In this document: in pieces, positions 1-3,886 of the stretch
How positions within the stretch are numbered: the stretch's first letter is position 1
How the letters are laid out: every line of letters begins with the position of its first letter
Assembly (NCBI GenBank): GCA_938021455.1
Contig: CALIGP010000259.1
Coordinates: 1 to 7,175, forward strand
Direction: 5' to 3'
Source: an uncultured Lewinella sp.
GTDB lineage: Bacteria > Bacteroidota > Bacteroidia > Chitinophagales > Saprospiraceae
Length of the DNA: 7,175 bases
Made by a program: the position numbers and the translations under genes
Notes under the pieces: generated by a model
Seen by the model: the letters and a program-made list of their open reading frames with translations, nothing else
Database searches by the model: none
What the model was told of the DNA's origin: nothing

Positions 1-804
1 ACTGTTCACCGGGCGACATTCGGCGCTTTGAAAATTCCAGTAGGCGACCAGCGTCTGATCCGTCCCGGGCGTCACGCTACAGTGATTAGCCGTCATGAAC
101 ATCGGCGCACCGTCGTTATTAGCGCTGTTAACCAGAAAGCCGGTACACTGGTCCCGTCCATTAAGGGTGTAAGCGGCTACACTTCGGATGATGTCCCGGT
201 ATGGGTCTACGATGGCCCAGCCGTCGTCTTCACCACATATCACGTCCAGGTTACAAGAGCCAGAGAGGGACTTGGTAACGTTCTGGAAATCGTGATTCAC
301 CGACGTCAGATAGAGCTGCACGAGGTCTTTGTTTTGGGTAGGGACCCGAAGTTCCACCATCACTTCATCACTTTCCAGCAGCGGCGTCCACAGTTGGTTG
401 TGGTCGGCGTTATCGGCGGGGGTGAAGGGGCCGATTTTTTCTTCGGTACTTAATAAGTACAGTTCTGCGCCAGCGGGTAGGTTGTACTCACTGAAGCCAA
501 AATTGAGGGTGTGGGCCGCCGGACTGCTGACGCGGTGGCGCCAGATGGAGATGGGGCCTTCGGTCGTCCAGGCACCGGCGTTGGCCGGGCGGATTTTAAC
601 CGGAATAGTTACGGCAAAAGTGTTCGGTCGGCCGGGTCGGCGTTGGGCCAGTTCATCCGCCAGTAGGCTGGCATTATCCTGAGCGGGCATGATGCTGACG
701 GGAACTTTTTCTAACTCTCCGGGGGAGAGATCATATTGCGCCGTAGCAACGAAAGAGAGGCAGATTGCCAGTGACAATCCGAATAGTTTAATGATGGTTT
801 TCAT
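1..804 (-). CDS. Secreted lysyl endopeptidase-like serine protease, N-terminal part (3' end outside window)
   Basis: The frame reads from ATG at 804 without a stop to the window edge, giving 268 residues. Residues 1-22 form a signal peptide (MKTIIKLFGLSLAIC..., predicted cut ATA|Q23). Residues 23 to about 178 look like a propeptide with beta-rich sequence. From Gly182 the sequence GSCNLDVIC, then RDIIRSVAAY, CTGFLVN and FMTANHC, closely resembles the start of the mature Achromobacter/Lysobacter lysyl endopeptidase (trypsin fold), as I remember that family. His241 in TANHC is the expected catalytic histidine; the Asp and Ser of the triad would lie beyond the edge. Lys178 just before SLSGSC is a plausible self-processing site. 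The product is probably secreted and cleaves proteins after lysine. The missing C-terminus may carry a T9SS sorting domain, which cannot be seen here. It is divergent from rpmH. The family call is firm; Lys specificity is inferred. Confidence 0.88.
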   Translation of the reverse strand, partial: MKTIIKLFGLSLAICLSFVATAQYDLSPGELEKVPVSIMPAQDNASLLADELAQRRPGRPNTFAVTIPVKIRPANAGAWTTEGPISIWRHRVSSPAAHTLNFGFSEYNLPAGAELYLLSTEEKIGPFTPADNADHNQLWTPLLESDEVMVELRVPTQNKDLVQLYLTSVNHDFQNVTKSLSGSCNLDVICGEDDGWAIVDPYRDIIRSVAAYTLNGRDQCTGFLVNSANNDGAPMFMTANHCSVTPGTDQTLVAYWNFQSAECRPVNS

Positions 805-839
805 TCCTGAGTTTCTGTTTTAATCTCAACTAGTACACT

Positions 840-847
840 GCAAGGTA
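840..847 (-). promoter_or_regulatory. Possible -7 box of the protease gene
   Basis: On the minus strand the sequence reads TACCTTGC, one base short of the Bacteroidota -7 consensus TAnnTTTG, about 36 bases before the protease ATG. I see no convincing TTTG-type -33 box at the proper distance, so this is a weak candidate. Confidence 0.25.
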
Positions 848-916
848 ATGAAGGGGGCGGGTATTTATGCCTATTTTGAAGGCGGAAGTCAGTTGGCCGT
901 CAATCTCTTAGGTTGG

Positions 917-942
917 AAGTTGCAGGTTTCAAGTTGCAGGTT
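917..942. repeat. Two tandem copies of AAGTTGCAGGTT, 14-bp period
   Basis: AAGTTGCAGGTT occurs at 917-928 and again at 931-942, separated by TC. It is a short non-coding tandem repeat in the divergent intergenic region. No function can be assigned from the sequence. Confidence 0.7.
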
Positions 943-1029
943 AATGGGCGCAGCACGCAGGATGCAGCGTAGGGATTAAAGAGCAATGGGAGGCTCCGGA
1001 ACCTTGTCTTTAATTATTTACGGGAGACC

Positions 1030-1061
1030 TTTGCGAGATTCTACGCAAAGTCTTACCTTTG
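1030..1061 (+). promoter_or_regulatory. rpmH promoter, Bacteroidota type (TTTG - 20 bp - TAccTTTG)
   Basis: A -33 box TTTG lies at 1030-1033 and a perfect -7 box TACCTTTG at 1054-1061, with a 20-bp spacer. This is the known consensus for the primary sigma factor of Bacteroidota (TTTG/TAnnTTTG). Transcription would begin near 1068, leaving a leader of about 50 bases before the rpmH GTG. It is the clearest promoter in the window and fits a highly expressed ribosomal protein gene. Confidence 0.8.
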
Positions 1062-1118
1062 CGCTCCTTTACAAACCTTCTGGTCCGGCTACGCCGCCCC
1101 ATCAAAAAATAAAGTACC

Positions 1119-1274
1119 GTGAAAAGAACGTACCAACCCTCCAAGCGTAAGCGTGTAAACAAGCATGGTTTTCGTAGCCGCATGAGCACGAAGAACGGCC
1201 GTAAGCTGCTCGCTCGTCGTCGTGCCAAAGGCCGCCACAAGCTGACCGTCAGCGACGCTACCTACAAGAAATAA
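1119..1274 (+). CDS. rpmH: 50S ribosomal protein bL34 (GTG start)
   Basis: The gene encodes 51 residues beginning MKRTYQPSKRKRVNKHGFR and continuing with the L34 signature SRMSTKNGRKLLARRRAKGR, ending in TYKK. L34 is a small, very basic protein that binds 23S rRNA in the large ribosomal subunit. The start is GTG at 1119: an in-frame TAA at 1110-1112 excludes any longer form, and this codon gives the conserved (M)KRTYQPS N-terminus. The length is normal for the family. A strong promoter precedes it and a terminator follows 43 bp after the stop, so it is probably transcribed alone. rnpA, its usual neighbour in many other phyla, is not next to it. Identification is essentially certain from sequence. 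Confidence 0.98.
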   Translation: MKRTYQPSKRKRVNKHGFRSRMSTKNGRKLLARRRAKGRHKLTVSDATYKK

Positions 1275-1317
1275 ATAGCCTGCCGGATCTTTCCGGAAGG
1301 TTGTTTAAAGGAAATCC

Positions 1318-1353
1318 AAGCCCTTCTCCGATTCGTCGGGGGAGGGCTTTTCC
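1318..1353 (+). terminator. Rho-independent terminator of rpmH
   Basis: A 14-bp stem (1318-1331 with 1336-1349, two G-U pairs, otherwise perfect) closes over a TTCG tetraloop and runs into TTTTCCTTT. The UUCG-type loop and the GC-rich stem make it very stable. A smaller hairpin (CCGGA 1283-1287 with TCCGG 1292-1296) lies between it and the rpmH stop codon. Confidence 0.9.
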
Positions 1354-1556
1354 TTTGTTGGATAAGCTATAGCCCTGAAAGGGCGTCTACCGTAGCGATG
1401 GCCGACGGACGGAGACGCAGTCTCTGGAGGGAACTCATCGCGTAAGCGCCCACCTCCACCAAATCACGATGGGCTCCCTCAACGGCTTCGCCGTCTCGGT
1501 CGGCCATCGCTACGGTAGACGTCCCTCCAAGACTATACCTCCTTCTACCCAACAAA
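1354..1556. repeat. 203-bp foldback (palindromic) element, MITE-like or large intergenic repeat
   Basis: The element is a long imperfect palindrome. The ends match as TTTGTTGGATA (1354-1364) and the complement of 1546-1556, 10 of 11 bases. Positions 1365-1406 pair with 1499-1540 without a gap, 36 of 42 bases, with a perfect inner run of 23 (1384-1406 with 1499-1521). A further pairing joins 1427-1440 to 1467-1480, 12 of 14. Between them each arm carries its own small hairpin: GAGAC-gca-GTCTC (1412-1424) and ACGGC-ttc-GCCGT (1482-1494). The tip, 1441-1466, is unpaired. No transposase is present, and the short open frames inside show no protein character. It starts right at the rpmH terminator and ends 60 bp before the next gene. 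I infer a non-autonomous mobile or REP-like dispersed element; copy number is unknown. Confidence 0.75.
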
Positions 1557-1616
1557 ATCCTACCCCCAGTGTAACACCAGTCGAATCACCTGCATTAACG
1601 GGTAAATACATCCCCC

Positions 1617-3221
1617 ATGCACCGGCTCTCACTCTGGATATGCTGCCTTCTCTCCTTCGGCCTGACCGCCCAGGACTTCAGTGCTACGACCATCGTCTGC
1701 CAGGAAGGCCCCTTTATGCTAGTCAGCCCCCTCACCGACGGGCAAACGTATGTCTACCAATGGGAGCGATCTTTTGATGGCGGCAGTAGCTGGTCTTCAA
1801 CCGGATCCGATAGCCCAAGCCTACTGGTCAATAGCCCAACCCCCGGCATCCGTTACCGGATGCTTTACGCTGCGGATGCTACCTGTCTGGCCGATGCTGC
1901 CTGCCGGCAAATGACCACAGGCACGGAGCTCTCCGTGCAGATCCCAATGTTCTCCCAGGGGCTAACCCGCTGCCAGGGCGATACGGTAGAGGTGGGTAAC
2001 GATCTAATTTTTACCGCAGGAAATCACCGGACGATCATTCGCACTCCCGATGGTTGCGATAGCATCGTCGAGACCTTCTTGCAGCTACTTCCAGCGTATG
2101 ACGATCTCTTTTTCGTCGATCTCTGTCCGGGAGAAACTTTCCGTGGCCGGATGGTTATGAGAGACACCCTAATCACCGAAACCTTCACCGCCAGTTCCGG
2201 CTGCGACAGTACTGCCCGCTACGAGATCAACGTCGCCTTCAGCGGCGTCGAGGAGATCGAAGGCCCCGATCGTATCTGTGACGGAGAAACCCCCGACTTA
2301 CGGATCAGCGGTCAATTTTCGCGCTACGCCTGGAGTACGGGCGATGATGGCCTCTCGGCGACTACCAACGGAGCGGGCATTTATGGCTTGACGCTGACCG
2401 ACTTCAGTGGCTGTCAGTTAGAACTAGAACACGAATTAAACGTAACGACCTTAGTGGTGGACAGCCTCCTCACTACCTCCCCGGCCTGCCCGGGGGGCAG
2501 CTCAGGGGGCCTTCGCCTGTCCGTTTCCGGAGATACAGATCTGATGTATTCAATAGATGGTGGAGATAATTTTCAGCTAGACCCGACCTTCACCGGACTC
2601 TCCGCCGGAGACTACGACATCATGGTAGAAAGCATCGATGGCTGCCAGACCAGTTCGACAAGTTCCATCGTCGATGCCCCAGCCATTAATCTTACGACCG
2701 GCCTACCCGAAGAAATGACCATTGAACGGGGAGACAGTCTACCCTTTTTGGTGGAGACTGACTTTACGGTCGATCGCTGGGAATGGAACGGCGGCCGGTT
2801 TTTAAGCTGTGATGATTGTCCGGCTCCGATCGCCTTCCCGCTCATCGATACGGAGTTTCGGGTATCAGCCATCGCCCCCGGCGGATGCTCGGTTACAGAT
2901 ACCGTTTTGGTGCGGGTAAAGGATAGCCGGCGGATGTATGCCCCAACGGCCTTCAGCCCGAACGGAGACGATCAAAATGACTTTTGGAGAATATTCCCTG
3001 GCCCTCGGGCTGAGGTGATCAGTGAATTGACCATTGCTGATCGCTGGGGCGGTATCCGCTTCCAGCAGGCAGAAGCCGAGCTTCCCCCGGCGGAAGCCCG
3101 TTGGGACGGTACGGACCAAGGCCAACCCATGCCTCCAGGCACCTATATCTATTCCGCTATCGTCCGCTTTTCTGACGGCAAGCAACTGCCCATTCGCGGG
3201 CAAATAACCTTAATGCGATAA
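1617..3221 (+). CDS. Secreted surface protein with C-terminal gliding-motility-type (CHU_C, T9SS type B) sorting domain
   Basis: A 534-residue exported protein. Residues 1-18 are a signal peptide (cut near LTA|QD). The body is a chain of beta-sandwich-like segments with paired cysteines: about 110-215 contains two copies of a pattern ending GCDS (PDGCDSIVETF, SSGCDSTARYEI), about 216-280 is Ig/PKD-like (RICDGETPDL...YAWSTG), and about 282-355 resembles a SprB repeat (CPGGSSGGLRLSVSG...YSIDGG...GLSAGDYDIMV...GC). Residues 440-534 are the CHU_C domain: YAPTAFSPNGDDQND, then TIADRWGG, ARWDGTDQGQPMPPGTYIYSAIV. That domain directs type IX secretion and surface attachment. No enzyme motif is seen; adhesion or motility is the likely role. 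No clear promoter lies in the 60 bp between it and the foldback element. The gene 21 bp downstream is probably co-transcribed. SprF/PorP-like partners often accompany type B cargo, but none is seen here. Confidence 0.88.
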   Translation: MHRLSLWICCLLSFGLTAQDFSATTIVCQEGPFMLVSPLTDGQTYVYQWERSFDGGSSWSSTGSDSPSLLVNSPTPGIRYRMLYAADATCLADAACRQMTTGTELSVQIPMFSQGLTRCQGDTVEVGNDLIFTAGNHRTIIRTPDGCDSIVETFLQLLPAYDDLFFVDLCPGETFRGRMVMRDTLITETFTASSGCDSTARYEINVAFSGVEEIEGPDRICDGETPDLRISGQFSRYAWSTGDDGLSATTNGAGIYGLTLTDFSGCQLELEHELNVTTLVVDSLLTTSPACPGGSSGGLRLSVSGDTDLMYSIDGGDNFQLDPTFTGLSAGDYDIMVESIDGCQTSSTSSIVDAPAINLTTGLPEEMTIERGDSLPFLVETDFTVDRWEWNGGRFLSCDDCPAPIAFPLIDTEFRVSAIAPGGCSVTDTVLVRVKDSRRMYAPTAFSPNGDDQNDFWRIFPGPRAEVISELTIADRWGGIRFQQAEAELPPAEARWDGTDQGQPMPPGTYIYSAIVRFSDGKQLPIRGQITLMR

Positions 3222-3242
3222 CCATCCCTCAATAACCCAACC

Positions 3243-3722
3243 ATGCGCTTTTTACTTCTACTTTGCACCTGCGGCCTCGCCCTCCAACTTTCCGCTCAGG
3301 AATTGACCCGGAGCGTGGTGGGAAGCTCAGGCACTTACCTCTCCGCCATTAATGCGGGTAACATCCACTTTACGGTCGGTGAAATCTCTATTGATCGTAC
3401 AGAAAATGGAATCGTACTGGAACGCGGCTTCCATCACGGTCTTTATGAGCTCATCGCAACTTCCATCTGGACGGCCCCTGAGGTACAGCTCGACGTTCGG
3501 GTTTTCCCTAACCCAACGGCCGACGACGTCACCCTGACCGGAGACTGGTTAGCGGACGATCGCCTCGTGATCCACGACCTATTGGGCCGCCCCATTTTGG
3601 AGCGTGAACTCCCCATAGAAAGACTTTCCCTCTCTCTCCAGAATTATCCTGCGGGCACCTACGTCTTCACGCTCGTTCGTCAAGGACGACCGCTAAAAAG
3701 CCTGCGGGTAATTCGGCGGTAG
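3243..3722 (+). CDS. Small T9SS type A sorting-domain protein
   Basis: A 159-residue exported protein, starting 21 bp after the CHU_C gene and probably in its operon. Residues 1-18 form a signal peptide (LSA|QE). Residues 20-78 carry a short domain with SVVGSSGTY...FTVGEISIDRTENGIVLERGFHHG, which resembles a common small Bacteroidota family with a 'sxG..l.wtvGE......n....GFxq' pattern of unknown function. Residues 85-159 form a type A C-terminal domain: RVFPNPTADDV, IHDLLGRPILE, YPAGTYVFTLV and a basic end LKSLRVIRR. In this family the domain is recognised by the T9SS and removed on attachment to the surface. So little remains after removal of signal and sorting domain (about 65 residues) that a structural or accessory role to the upstream protein is the best guess. 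Confidence 0.85.
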   Translation: MRFLLLLCTCGLALQLSAQELTRSVVGSSGTYLSAINAGNIHFTVGEISIDRTENGIVLERGFHHGLYELIATSIWTAPEVQLDVRVFPNPTADDVTLTGDWLADDRLVIHDLLGRPILERELPIERLSLSLQNYPAGTYVFTLVRQGRPLKSLRVIRR

Positions 3723-3731
3723 ATTCTCCTG

Positions 3732-3750
3732 TTCGATGCTTTTCATCGAA
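3732..3750 (+). other. Small perfect hairpin just after the operon
   Basis: TTCGATG (3732-3738) and CATCGAA (3744-3750) form a perfect 7-bp stem with a five-base loop, nine bases after the stop of the 159-aa gene. No T tract follows, so it is not itself a terminator. It may protect the 3' end of the transcript. Confidence 0.4.
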
Positions 3751-3786
3751 ATAAACCATTATAAAGCCACCAAAAAGGTGTGCATT

Positions 3787-3822
3787 TGGGTGTCCCGCTT
3801 GCGGTGACACCCATTTTTTTTT
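3787..3822 (+). terminator. Rho-independent terminator of the 1617-3722 operon
   Basis: TGGGTGTC (3787-3794) pairs with GACACCCA (3806-3813). An inner CCG/CGG extension and one bulged T (3805) lead to a small loop. Nine T residues follow at 3814-3822. The hairpin and long T tract predict efficient termination, separating the two T9SS cargo genes from the 914-aa gene. Confidence 0.9.
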
Positions 3823-3841
3823 CGGACAGGTGTAACGGACA

Positions 3842-3849
3842 AGTATTTG
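3842..3849 (+). promoter_or_regulatory. Possible promoter of the 914-aa fibre gene
   Basis: After the terminator only 64 bp remain before the next ATG, so a promoter is expected here. AGTATTTG at 3842-3849 keeps the TTTG of the Bacteroidota -7 box but not the leading TA. About 20 bp upstream is TTTTCGG rather than a clean TTTG. The leader ends in the AT-rich CCCAATTTCATTACC. The assignment is weak. Confidence 0.35.
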
Positions 3850-3886
3850 GGTCCATAAAAAGACATAACATCCCAATTTCATTACC

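Larger units (their letters stand above)
805..1118. other. Divergent intergenic region between the protease gene and rpmH
   Basis: This 314-bp stretch has no credible gene. Besides the two promoters listed separately, it holds a 12-bp direct repeat (917-942) and a small inverted repeat: ATTAAAGA at 975-982 and TCTTTAAT at 1007-1014, an 8-bp perfect stem around a 24-base loop. That inverted repeat sits 15 bp upstream of the rpmH -33 box and could be an operator-like site or chance. The rpmH 5' leader (about 1068-1118) ends in the A-rich run ATCAAAAAATAAAG, typical of Bacteroidota ribosome entry regions that lack a Shine-Dalgarno site. Confidence 0.5.

Noticed and set aside
28..453. 141-residue plus-strand frame at the window start
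   Set aside because: It lies opposite the protease frame, which has a signal peptide and the TANHC catalytic motif. The plus-strand translation shows no family character.
1010..1240. 76-residue minus-strand frame over rpmH
   Set aside because: It is the antisense of the L34 gene and its promoter; the basic composition is a mirror of the Arg/Lys codons.
1367..1555. Small minus-strand and plus-strand frames (also 1469-1777) within the foldback element
   Set aside because: They result from the palindrome itself and from overlap with the CHU_C gene. They have no start context, and the translations have no recognisable domain.
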